Origin: Planctomycetota bacterium
GTDB taxonomy: Bacteria > Planctomycetota > Planctomycetia > Gemmatales > Gemmataceae
Assembly: GCA_016872595.1 (NCBI GenBank)
Contig: VGZJ01000004.1
Span: forward strand, 1 to 62,209
Reading direction: 5' to 3'
Length of the DNA stretch: 62,209 nucleotides
The stretch's first letter is position 1; every line of letters begins with the position of its first letter. The position numbers and the translations under genes are program-made. The notes below the pieces were generated by a model. The model searched no databases. It saw only the letters and a program-made list of their open reading frames with translations, and was not told the origin of the DNA. Below are positions 42,106 through 49,801 of this stretch, piece by piece.

Positions 42106-42188
42106 AGTGAGGGGTGAGGGGTGAGGGGCGAGGGGCGAGCGGAGCAGAAGACCCGGTCTTCACTCCTCACCCCTCACCCCCCCACTCC
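42106..42188. repeat. Family G heptamer repeat, inverted arms between regulator and kinase genes
   Basis: Tandem GTGAGGG-type heptamers at about 42106-42140 face a complementary tract (TCACTCCTCACCCCTCACCC) at about 42160-42188. The element fills the 94-base gap between the response regulator and kinase genes and could affect the ratio of the two products. Confidence 0.75.
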
Positions 42189-42884
42189 TTACTTCGCCGC
42201 GGGCGGCGGGTCGTCGTCGCCGCGGAGCATGTACCCCTCGCCCCAGCGGGTGAGGATCAGCGGCGGGTCGAAGCCCTTGTCCACCTTGTTCCGCAGGTAG
42301 CGGATGTAGACGTCCACCACGTTAGACGTGTTCTCGTCGTACTCGTCGTACAGGTGTTCCCAGATCATGCTGCGCGTGACCACCTTGCCGCGGTGGAACG
42401 CGAGGAACTCCAACAGCGCGTACTCGCGCGGGGTCAGGTGGATCACGGTCCCGGCCCGGCGCACGGTGCGCGCCGCGGTGTCGATCTCGAGGTCGTAGCA
42501 CCGCAGTACGGGGTCCTTTTGCTGGTGCCCGCGGCGCACCAGCGCGCGGATGCGGGCGAACAGTTCCTCCATGTCGAACGGCTTGGTCAGGTAGTCGTCT
42601 GCCCCGGCGTCGAGGCCGGCAACCGTGTCCGGCTTCGTGGTCTTGGCCGTGAGCATCAGGACGTGCGTGTTGATCCCCGCCCCGCGCCACCGCTTTAGCA
42701 GGGTGATGCCGTCCACCTTCGGCAGCATGATGTCGAGGACGACGACATCGTAGGACGTGCTGCGGCACTTCACGTCGGCCTCCTCGCCGTCGGTGGCGAC
42801 GTCGACCGCGAACCCTTCTTCCTCCAAGCCTTGGCGCACGGCTTTGAGGATGGCCTGAGTGTCTTCGACGAGCAGGACGCGCAC
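42189..42884 (-). CDS. OmpR/PhoB-family response regulator
   Basis: This 231-residue protein has a receiver domain with the acidic pair VEDTQ (D8), phosphoacceptor Asp in VVVLDIMLPKVDG (about 51), Thr in MLTAKTT and Lys in YLTKPFD. A winged-helix DNA-binding domain follows from about 125 (HLTPREYALLEFLAFHRG, SNVVDVYIRYLRNKVDKG, RWGEGYML). It forms a two-component system with the histidine kinase downstream. Targets are unknown; the MATE transporter gene just upstream is one possibility. Confidence 0.94.
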   Translation of the reverse strand: MRVLLVEDTQAILKAVRQGLEEEGFAVDVATDGEEADVKCRSTSYDVVVLDIMLPKVDGITLLKRWRGAGINTHVLMLTAKTTKPDTVAGLDAGADDYLTKPFDMEELFARIRALVRRGHQQKDPVLRCYDLEIDTAARTVRRAGTVIHLTPREYALLEFLAFHRGKVVTRSMIWEHLYDEYDENTSNVVDVYIRYLRNKVDKGFDPPLILTRWGEGYMLRGDDDPPPAAK

Positions 42885-42981
42885 GGACGTGCCCTCCGGC
42901 GGGAGTAACCCAATCGGCTATTTGAGTTTACCCGCTCCGAATGAATTGCGCATGAGAAATGAACGACACCCGGCGCGCGGG

Positions 42982-44472
42982 CTAGTTCGCGGGGGTCTGT
43001 TCGATCACGCGCATGGCCTTCCACTTCCCGGTGCGGAAGCGGAGCAGGAAACACACACTCATGACGATGATGTGGAGCGTCGCAAACGCCCACGCCCAGT
43101 AGATCGGGTCGCCCATGTGCGGGAAGCGATCCTGTAGATCCGCACGGTACGTTACCACGAAGAAGGTCGGGGCCACCATCAGCGGCCACGCCAGCGTGAA
43201 CGTGATCAGCGTCACGAACAGCGTGTCGCCCGCGCCGCGCAGCGCGAAACTGAACGCGAGGTTCATGCTGTCCGCGAGCGAGTAGATCGCGACACAGATC
43301 AGGAGCGTAGGCACCACGGCGGCGATGGCGGCGAACTTCTCGCGCTCCGCGGGCGCGTCCGGCTCGAACGCGGCCAGCAGCAGTTGCGGGGTGAACAGGT
43401 ACAGCGCGCAGATGCAGCAGATGTAGCCGAACATCCACCGCAGGCCGGTGTACGTCGTGCGCTCCGCGACTTCCGGCCGGTTCTCGCCCAACCGCTGGCC
43501 CACGAGGATGTTGACCGCTTGGCCGAGGCCGAGCATGGGCAGGAACGTGATCATGTTCAGCGTGATGGTGAGGCTGGTTGCGCCCATCGCGGCGTCGCCC
43601 AACCGCCCGACCAAAAGCGTGAACAGGGTGAACGCCAGCACGTCGAAGAACATCTGAATCCCGGCCGGGCCGCCGAACCGTAAGAGCCGCCCGAACAGCT
43701 CGCGTTCGGGCAGCGCCGCGTGCGTGTGGTACAGCGCGCGGAACTTGGGCCGCAGCAAAAGCGCGAGCGCGAACACCGCCGACACCCACGACCCCGCCAC
43801 CACCGCGAGGCCCGCGCCGGCGATGCCCATTTCCGGACAGCCCCAGTTGCCGAAGATCAGCAGCAGCGCGAGGGAGACGTTCACGGAGGTGCCGAGCGCG
43901 TCGATGCCGAGGACGGTCCACGTGTCGCCGCGGCCGGAGAAGAAGCCGTTCACCGCCGCAATGATGAGCATCGGCAGCGCCGCGAACGCGAGGTAGCGGA
44001 GATAAACCGCTTCGAGGTGTTGGAGCTTCTCAGAGTGCGCGCCGAGTGCGACGATCTCCGTGGCGAACACCGCGACGAGTGAGAACAGCATCCCGGCGAG
44101 TACCGCGAAGTACAACCCCTGCCACACGGCGGGGCCGACGCGGTTGGGCCGGTTCGCCCCGGTGTACTGCGCCACGAACGTGGACACGTACCCGCAGACG
44201 CCCTGCAGTAGCCCGAACGGAAGCCAGAAGAGCATGACCGCGGGGAACGAGGCCGCGACCTCGTCCGGGTTGTGCCGCGACAGCAGCACGCGATCCACCG
44301 CGATCTGGATCGTCATGAAGCTCTGACTGAGGATCAGCGGCAGCGCGAGCTTGATCAGTTCGCGACTGCCGCCCGCGGGCGAGTGAGGGGTGAGGGGTGA
44401 GGGGTGAGGAGTGCCATTGTTTTGAGGTTCCGGGCTTTGAGGGGCGAGTGTGGGTTCCGTTCCTGCATCCAT
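42982..44472 (-). CDS. MATE-family efflux transporter
   Basis: The 496-residue product starts at the ATG at 44472 (MDAGTEPTLAPQ). About 12 membrane segments follow, with MATE landmarks LPLILSQSFMTIQIAVDRVLLS (split over about 42-62), VSTFVAQYTGANRP and the second-half VNILVGQRLGENRPE. It probably exports cationic drugs or metabolites using an ion gradient. Residues about 20-31 (TPHPSPLTPHSP) are encoded by family G repeat DNA at 44381-44413. Whether this extension is translated depends on the start; no alternative start lies close downstream of it. Confidence 0.9.
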   Translation of the reverse strand: MDAGTEPTLAPQSPEPQNNGTPHPSPLTPHSPAGGSRELIKLALPLILSQSFMTIQIAVDRVLLSRHNPDEVAASFPAVMLFWLPFGLLQGVCGYVSTFVAQYTGANRPNRVGPAVWQGLYFAVLAGMLFSLVAVFATEIVALGAHSEKLQHLEAVYLRYLAFAALPMLIIAAVNGFFSGRGDTWTVLGIDALGTSVNVSLALLLIFGNWGCPEMGIAGAGLAVVAGSWVSAVFALALLLRPKFRALYHTHAALPERELFGRLLRFGGPAGIQMFFDVLAFTLFTLLVGRLGDAAMGATSLTITLNMITFLPMLGLGQAVNILVGQRLGENRPEVAERTTYTGLRWMFGYICCICALYLFTPQLLLAAFEPDAPAEREKFAAIAAVVPTLLICVAIYSLADSMNLAFSFALRGAGDTLFVTLITFTLAWPLMVAPTFFVVTYRADLQDRFPHMGDPIYWAWAFATLHIIVMSVCFLLRFRTGKWKAMRVIEQTPAN

Positions 44473-44502
44473 GTTATTCTCCTCACTCCTCACTCCTCAC
44501 TG
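44381..44502. repeat. Family G heptamer repeat spanning the MATE start
   Basis: Five GTGAGGG/GTGAGGA-type units at 44381-44413 face an inverted tract CTCCTCACTCCTCACTCCTC at 44479-44502. The left arm is inside the MATE reading frame, the start codon (44472) is in the spacer, and the right arm overlaps the last codons of the DUF1080 gene (stop 44497-44499). Confidence 0.8.
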
Positions 44503-45225
44503 CTTGAGCAGCCAGATGTTCCGGTACTGCACCGGGTGGCCGTGGTCTTGCAGCAGGATCGGGCCGGGCTTGGAGATGTCCCCGCCGAGGCCCGCGGTCG
44601 TGTTGTCGCTGGTGATCGCGACGTTATCGTGAATCTTGATTCCGTTATGATGCACCGTCATGCGGGCGGGTTCGGTCTTCTTGCCATTTTCTACTTTCGG
44701 CGGCGTGAACTCGATGTCATACGTTTGCCACACGGTCGGGGCTTTGCAGGCGTTCACCGACGGCGCGGCCACGCCGTAAATTGCCCCGCAGTCGTTCTTG
44801 CCGGACTTCAGGCCGTAGCTGTCGAGTACCTGCACCTCGTACCGGCCTTGCACGTAGACACCGCTGTTGCCCCTGCCCTGCCCGCTACCGCCCGGCTCGT
44901 AGGGCACGCGGAACTCGAGGTGCAGCTTGAACTTCCCGCCGAAGGTTTCCTTCGTGATGATGTCGCCGTGGCCCTTCACGCCGCCCATCACGCCGTCGGC
45001 CAGCGTCCACTTCACCTCGTCCTTACCGTTCTTCTTCGTCCACTTGGAGAAGTCCTTGCCGTCGAACAGCACGACCGCGCCTTCGGGCGGCTTGGTGCCG
45101 GGCGCGTCCTTCAGGTCTTCGGGCTTGGCGGCCTTGAACTTGTCGTCGAGCTTCCACGGGTCGGCATCGGCCGCGACCGCGGCGAACGGCGAAACGATCA
45201 GAGCGAGGGCAACGAGGGCGCGCAT
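44497..45225 (-). CDS. Secreted DUF1080 protein (3-keto-disaccharide hydrolase-like)
   Basis: This 242-residue product has a signal peptide (MRALVALALIVSPFAAVAA). The DUF1080 concanavalin-like fold shows EGAVVLFDGKDFSKWTKKNG, TFGGKFKLHLEFRVPY, GNSGVYVQGRYEVQVLDS, WQTYDIEFTPPK, VHHNGIKIHDN and PGPILLQDHGHPVQYRNIW. Some family members hydrolyse 3-keto-disaccharides. Its last codons lie in repeat G. It diverges from the large CxxCH/HEAT gene; repeat E lies between them. Confidence 0.92.
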   Translation of the reverse strand: MRALVALALIVSPFAAVAADADPWKLDDKFKAAKPEDLKDAPGTKPPEGAVVLFDGKDFSKWTKKNGKDEVKWTLADGVMGGVKGHGDIITKETFGGKFKLHLEFRVPYEPGGSGQGRGNSGVYVQGRYEVQVLDSYGLKSGKNDCGAIYGVAAPSVNACKAPTVWQTYDIEFTPPKVENGKKTEPARMTVHHNGIKIHDNVAITSDNTTAGLGGDISKPGPILLQDHGHPVQYRNIWLLKQ

Positions 45226-45291
45226 CGGCAGGCTCCAAGAGGAGGGAGGAGGTAGGCGAGGGAATTGTATGAGAGGTGATCCCCGTAAGTA

Positions 45292-45416
45292 GCGCGCTTG
45301 GGGTGGCACTCGCAACGCCTTCAGCGGAAAGAGAACCGGCGCGGTCTGTACCGCGAAGCGGTTACACTCAATAGCTTGGGGTCAGCGAGGCTTTGCGAGC
45401 GCCACCCCAGGCGCGC
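45292..45416. repeat. Family E inverted repeat in a divergent promoter region
   Basis: Bases 45292-45313 and 45395-45416 are inverted copies (22 bp, two mismatches; core GGGGTGGCACTCGC) with an 81-nt spacer. The element lies between the divergent DUF1080 and CxxCH/HEAT genes, so any promoters for both genes must lie around or inside it. Confidence 0.8.
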
Positions 45417-45446
45417 TCACGCGAAGCCGCAACCACGGACATTCCC

Positions 45447-48305
45447 ATGCGCCGCCTCTCCGTCCTCGCGCTGCTCGCCCTCCCGCTCGTCGCTTCGGCG
45501 CAGCCGCAGCCGACGCATCAGGTGAAGCTGAACGGCCACACGTTCACGCTGCCGGAAGGGTTCACCATCGAGGTCGCGGCGGACGCGAAGGCGGCCCCGC
45601 GGCCCATCGCCTGCGCGTTCGATGAGAAGGGCCGGTTGTACGTCACCGATTCCAGCGGCAGTAACGCGAAGGTCGCGGAGCAGTTCAAGGAGAAGCCGCA
45701 CCGGATTCTGCGGCTCGAATCGACGAAGGGCGACGGCGTCTTCGACAAGCAGACGGTGTTCGTGAAGAACGTCATGTTCCCCGAAGGGTGTATGTGGCTG
45801 AACGGCTCGCTGTTCGTCGCGGCCCCGCCGCACATCCTCAAGTTCACCGACACCAACGACGACGGCGTCGCGGACAAGGAGGAGGTCTGGTTCGACGGGA
45901 AAACGCTGACCGGCTGCGCGAACGACCTGCACGGCCCCTACCGCGGCCCCGACGGGTACATCTACTGGACGAAGGGCGCGTTCGCGAAGCAGGAACACAC
46001 CATCAACGGCAAGAAGTTCACGACGCGCGCGGCGCACATCTTCCGCGCCAAGCCGGACGGCTCGAACCTCGACGTGGTGATGACCGGCGGCATGGACAAC
46101 CCCGTCGATCTGGTGTTCACGCCGAGCGGCGACATCATCTTCAGCACCACGTTCTTCCAGCACCCGGCCGGCGGCAAGCGCGACGGCCTCGTTCACGCCG
46201 TTTACGGCGGCGTGTATGGCAAGGATCACGACGTGGTGTACGACCACCCGTGGACAAGCCCCAACCTGTTGCCGCCGATGACGCACATGGGTCCGGCGGC
46301 CCCGTGCGGCCTGCACCGCTACGAGAGCGACCAGTTCGGCAAGGACTACGCCAACAACGTCTTCGCGTGCCAGTTCAACCTGCGCAAAGTCTCGCGCCAC
46401 GTCCTCGTTCCCAAAGGCTCGACCTACGAGACGAAGGACAGCGATTTCGTCGTGTCGGACAACATCGACTTCCACCCGACGGATGTGATCGAAGACGCCG
46501 ACGGCTCGCTGCTGATCGTGGACACCGGCGGATGGTACAAGCTGTGTTGCCCGACATCGCAACTGGTGAAGCCGGACGTAACGGGCGCGATCTACCGCGT
46601 GCGCAAGACCGGCGCGCACAAGGAGAATGCGAAGCCGAAGCCGGACTCGATTTCGCTGATCCGCAGGATCGCGCTGACGCGCGACGCCGGCGGGATCGAC
46701 GACGCGCACGCGGCGACCCTTCACCCCGACCGACACGTCCGGCGGTACGGGGCCGAGGCCCTCGGCCGTATCGGAAAGCCCGAAGCGATTCCGGCCCTCT
46801 TCGACGCGCTCGCGGACGAGGACAACGACCGCGCGCTCGACCACGCCCTCACCTACGCACTCATCGAGATCGGCGACGCGAAGGCGACCGCGAAGGGGCT
46901 GGCGCACGCCTCGCCGCGCGTCCGGCGGGCGGCGCTCGCGGCCCTTTCGAACATCCCCAACAGCGGCCTCAAAGCGAACACCGTGCTCGCGGCGCTGGAG
47001 GCGAAAGACGCCGCGCTTCGCGAAACCGCGTGGTGGGTCGCGGGCCGCAACCCGCAGTGGGGGACGGATCTCGCGGGCTACTTCAAAGACAAGCTGAAGA
47101 CCGCGGACAAGCTGACCCCGGCCGACCGCGCCGACCTCGCGGCCCGGCTCGGCAAGTTCGCGACCAGCCCCTCGATCCAAAACGTGCTGGGCGGTTCGCT
47201 GGTGGACAAGTCGCCGGAAGCGGCCCGGCTCGCGCTGGGCGTGATGGCCCGCTCGGGGCTGAAGTCGCTGCCGGGCGCGTGGCGCGACGCGCTGCTCGCC
47301 GCGGCCCCGACCCTCGACGACCGCGACACCCTGCGCGACGCGCTCGCCGTTTTTCGCGCGCTGCCCGCGGAAGTGAAGGATTACGACGAGTTCGTGACCA
47401 AGCTCCCGCGCGCGAAGCTGTGGCCCAGCGGCCTCGTGTCCGAAGAGTTCCGGTTCGCGTTCCTCTCCGCCCAGCCCACCGGCCAGCCGCTCGACGCGGA
47501 CTCCATGCGCTACCTGCTCCGCAAGCTCGACCGCGACGAACCCGCGCCCGACCGCGCGACCGCGACCGACGTGCTGCTCCGCTCGAAGCTGACCACGGAC
47601 CAACTCACCGCACTGGCCGGCGCGCTTCGGACCGTCTCGCCGCTCGACCTCGCCAAGCTCCTCAACGTCTTCGCCAAGACCACGGACCAAAACGTCGGCC
47701 GGTCGCTCGTAAACGTGCTGCGCGAAAAAGCAGTGCGGGCAATGCTCCGCGCCGAGATGGTGAAGCCGATTCTGGACAAGTACCCGAAACCGGTCACGGA
47801 CGCGGCCGAGGCGCTGTACGCGGAACTGGCCGAGGCGCGCAAGGGCGAGACCGCGAAACTCGACGCGATGCTGAAACAGTTGAAGCCGGGCGACATCCGT
47901 CGCGGGCAACTCGTGTTCAACAGCAAGAAAACGCAGTGTATCGCGTGCCACAAGGTCGGCTACGTCGGTGGCCTCGCGGGGCCAGACCTGACCCGCATTG
48001 GCGGCATCCGCTCGGAACGCGACCTGCTCGAATCCGTCCTGTTCCCCAGCGCGAGCTTCGTGCGCAGTTACGAACCGGTTCGGGTGGTCACGAAGGACGA
48101 CCGCGTCCTCAACGGTGTGCTGAAGAAGGACGCCCCGGACGAAATCATCGTCGTCACCGCGGCGGACAAGGAAGAGCGTGTTTCGCGAGTCGATATCGAG
48201 AGCATCGCGCCGAGTACCGTGTCGCTCATGCCCGCGGGCCTCGAACAGCAGCTTTCGCCACAAGAGATCGCGGACCTGCTCGCGTTCCTCAGAGCGTGTA
48301 AATAG
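45447..48305 (+). CDS. PVC-type CxxCH protein: dehydrogenase-like propeller, HEAT repeats, cytochrome c
   Basis: This 952-residue exported protein has a signal peptide (MRRLSVLALLALPLVASA). Residues 30-380 form a glucose/sorbosone-dehydrogenase-like propeller of the TIGR02604 type (ACAFDEKGRLYVTDSSGSN, FTDTNDDGVADKEEVWFDG, DIIFSTTFFQHPAGGKRDGL). A HEAT-repeat region at about 430-560 (RRYGAEALGRIGKPEAIPAL) and a helical stretch follow. A C-terminal monoheme cytochrome c has CIACHKVG (about 832) and GPDLTRIG, with a TIGR02603-like tail. The family is abundant in planctomycetes and Verrucomicrobia and is thought to oxidise carbohydrates in the envelope. The ATG at 45447 fits the signal peptide. 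Confidence 0.92.
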   Translation: MRRLSVLALLALPLVASAQPQPTHQVKLNGHTFTLPEGFTIEVAADAKAAPRPIACAFDEKGRLYVTDSSGSNAKVAEQFKEKPHRILRLESTKGDGVFDKQTVFVKNVMFPEGCMWLNGSLFVAAPPHILKFTDTNDDGVADKEEVWFDGKTLTGCANDLHGPYRGPDGYIYWTKGAFAKQEHTINGKKFTTRAAHIFRAKPDGSNLDVVMTGGMDNPVDLVFTPSGDIIFSTTFFQHPAGGKRDGLVHAVYGGVYGKDHDVVYDHPWTSPNLLPPMTHMGPAAPCGLHRYESDQFGKDYANNVFACQFNLRKVSRHVLVPKGSTYETKDSDFVVSDNIDFHPTDVIEDADGSLLIVDTGGWYKLCCPTSQLVKPDVTGAIYRVRKTGAHKENAKPKPDSISLIRRIALTRDAGGIDDAHAATLHPDRHVRRYGAEALGRIGKPEAIPALFDALADEDNDRALDHALTYALIEIGDAKATAKGLAHASPRVRRAALAALSNIPNSGLKANTVLAALEAKDAALRETAWWVAGRNPQWGTDLAGYFKDKLKTADKLTPADRADLAARLGKFATSPSIQNVLGGSLVDKSPEAARLALGVMARSGLKSLPGAWRDALLAAAPTLDDRDTLRDALAVFRALPAEVKDYDEFVTKLPRAKLWPSGLVSEEFRFAFLSAQPTGQPLDADSMRYLLRKLDRDEPAPDRATATDVLLRSKLTTDQLTALAGALRTVSPLDLAKLLNVFAKTTDQNVGRSLVNVLREKAVRAMLRAEMVKPILDKYPKPVTDAAEALYAELAEARKGETAKLDAMLKQLKPGDIRRGQLVFNSKKTQCIACHKVGYVGGLAGPDLTRIGGIRSERDLLESVLFPSASFVRSYEPVRVVTKDDRVLNGVLKKDAPDEIIVVTAADKEERVSRVDIESIAPSTVSLMPAGLEQQLSPQEIADLLAFLRACK

Positions 48306-48400
48306 CCGCGCCGGAACCGCCGGTTTCTTCGCTACCGACATCGCGACCCGCGCGCGCGGCGCGGTACAACATTCCCCTCACAACCGCGGAGGGAGTTCCC

Positions 48401-48601
48401 ATGTTGTGCCCGCGCTGTTACGGCAAACACTTCGTGACGATGAGCGGCGCGCGCGTCCCGTGCCCGGAGTGCGCCGGCGTCGGCGAACTGCACTGCTGCG
48501 ACGGCCTGCGCGAACAGGATTGCGCCGCCGCACCCGACGGCCCGAAGTTCCCACCCACGAGTTCCAAGTCGAAGGCCGAAGAACCCGCGGCCCGCAACTG
48601 A
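48401..48601 (+). CDS. Small Cys-rich (DnaJ-zinc-finger-like) protein
   Basis: GGAGGGA lies 8 bases ahead of ATG 48401. The 66-residue product has CPRCYGKHFVTMSGARVPC, then CPECAGVGELHCC: two CxxCxG-type pairs as in DnaJ-like zinc fingers, followed by further Cys (CCDGL, QDC) and a polar tail. It is probably a zinc-binding small protein; the partner is unknown. It lies 95 bases after the CxxCH/HEAT gene and 59 bases before the epimerase gene. Confidence 0.75.
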   Translation: MLCPRCYGKHFVTMSGARVPCPECAGVGELHCCDGLREQDCAAAPDGPKFPPTSSKSKAEEPAARN

Positions 48602-48660
48602 CCACCGTTCGGCTTGCGATCACCTCCCGCGACTTGATACACTCGCCGCGGGGGAACACC

Positions 48661-49593
48661 ATGCGTTGCGTAGTCACCGGCGCGGCCGGATTCATCGGGT
48701 CGCACCTCTGCGAGCGGTTGCTCGCGGATGGCCACACCGTCACCGGCATCGACTGCTTCACGGACTACTATGCGCGGTCGATCAAGGAACGGAACCTCGC
48801 CGCGTTCCGCGCGCACCCCAAGTTCACCTTTCGCGAACTCGATCTCTCCGCGGGCGTGCCGGCCGAAGCCGTGGCCGGTGCGGAACACGTCTTCCACCTC
48901 GCGGCAATGGCGGGCCTGACGCGCAGCTTCACCGACTTCGACACCTACAACCGCCACAACCTCACTGCGACCCACCGGCTCCTCGAAGCGCTTAAGGGTT
49001 CGCCGGCGCTGAAGCGCGTCGTGTACGCCAGCACGTCGAGCGTGTACGGGCGCTACGCCAGCGGCGACGAGGCGCTGCCGACGCGCCCGAGTTCGCCCTA
49101 CGGCATCACGAAACTGGCGGCCGAGCAATTGTGTCGCGTGTACGGCGACGAGTTCGGCGTGCCGTGTGTGGTGCTGCGATACTTCAGCGTGTACGGCCCG
49201 CGGCAGCGCCCGGAGATGGGCTACCACCTGTTCATCAACGCCATCCTTCAGGGGAAGCCGATCAAGCTGACCGGCGACGGGCTACAGGTTCGCGGTAACA
49301 CCTACGTCGCGGACTGCGTGGAAGCCACCATTCGCGCTGCACAGGCCACGCCCGGCGAAACCTTCAACCTCGGCGGCGGCGAACTGGTGACGGTGCTGGA
49401 AGTCTTCAAGCGCCTCGAACGGATCATCGGTAAGCCCGCGCTGATCGAGCGCCACCCCCCGCGCCCCGGCGACCAACTCGCCACCGGCGCGGACGTCTCG
49501 AAACTGGCCCGCCACCTCGGATGGAAACCAACGACGAGCCTAGACGAGGGTTTGGCGAAGCAGGTGGAGTGGCAGAAAGAAATCGCCCGCTGA
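48661..49593 (+). CDS. NAD-dependent sugar-nucleotide epimerase/dehydratase
   Basis: This 310-residue extended SDR protein has the NAD site GAAGFIGSHL (7-16), FHLAAMAGL, the active-site STSSVYGRY and YGITK (Tyr-x3-Lys, about 148-152), RYFSVYGPRQRPEMG, and a C-terminal sugar-binding region (GDGLQVRGNTYVADCV, TFNLGGGE). It probably epimerises a UDP- or other NDP-sugar, resembling UDP-glucuronate/UDP-glucose 4-epimerases. The ligase and GT2 genes follow on the same strand, so all three may serve polysaccharide synthesis. A large inverted repeat lies between it and the ligase gene. Confidence 0.9.
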   Translation: MRCVVTGAAGFIGSHLCERLLADGHTVTGIDCFTDYYARSIKERNLAAFRAHPKFTFRELDLSAGVPAEAVAGAEHVFHLAAMAGLTRSFTDFDTYNRHNLTATHRLLEALKGSPALKRVVYASTSSVYGRYASGDEALPTRPSSPYGITKLAAEQLCRVYGDEFGVPCVVLRYFSVYGPRQRPEMGYHLFINAILQGKPIKLTGDGLQVRGNTYVADCVEATIRAAQATPGETFNLGGGELVTVLEVFKRLERIIGKPALIERHPPRPGDQLATGADVSKLARHLGWKPTTSLDEGLAKQVEWQKEIAR

Positions 49594-49597
49594 TGGC

Positions 49598-49748
49598 GCA
49601 GCTGAACTCGGATCAAGGCAACAGGCAGAAGAGTTTTGACAGGATGAACACGATGAAAGACAGGATGAAGAGCGCACGCAGTTCTTACTATCTCTTGTTC
49701 ATCCTGTCAAAACTCTTCTGCCTGTTGCCTTGATCCGAGTTCAGCTGC
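49598..49748. repeat. Family F inverted repeat, 53-bp perfect arms
   Basis: Bases 49598-49650 and 49696-49748 are perfect reverse complements (53 bp) separated by 45 nt. The left arm starts 5 bases after the epimerase stop codon, and the right arm ends 53 bases before the ligase start. The arms contain AGAGTTTTGACAGGATGA, shared with 136-170 and 61031-61204, and less GC than any neighbouring gene. The perfect match of such long arms suggests a recent origin or gene conversion. Confidence 0.95.
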
Positions 49749-49801
49749 CCCGAAGTCCGCGCCATCCGCGGGCCAATCTTGATAAGTGAGAAAGGGCACG
49801 G

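Noticed and set aside
42095-42163. Upstream extension of the histidine kinase
   Set aside because: It would translate the G repeat (PRPSPLTPH) ahead of a perfect membrane-anchor start at 42094.
49598-49748. Insertion sequence or MITE with terminal inverted repeats
   Set aside because: No target-site duplication is evident, the spacer is only 45 bases with no coding capacity, and the arms reach the element centre; REP-like pairing fits better, though mobility is not excluded.
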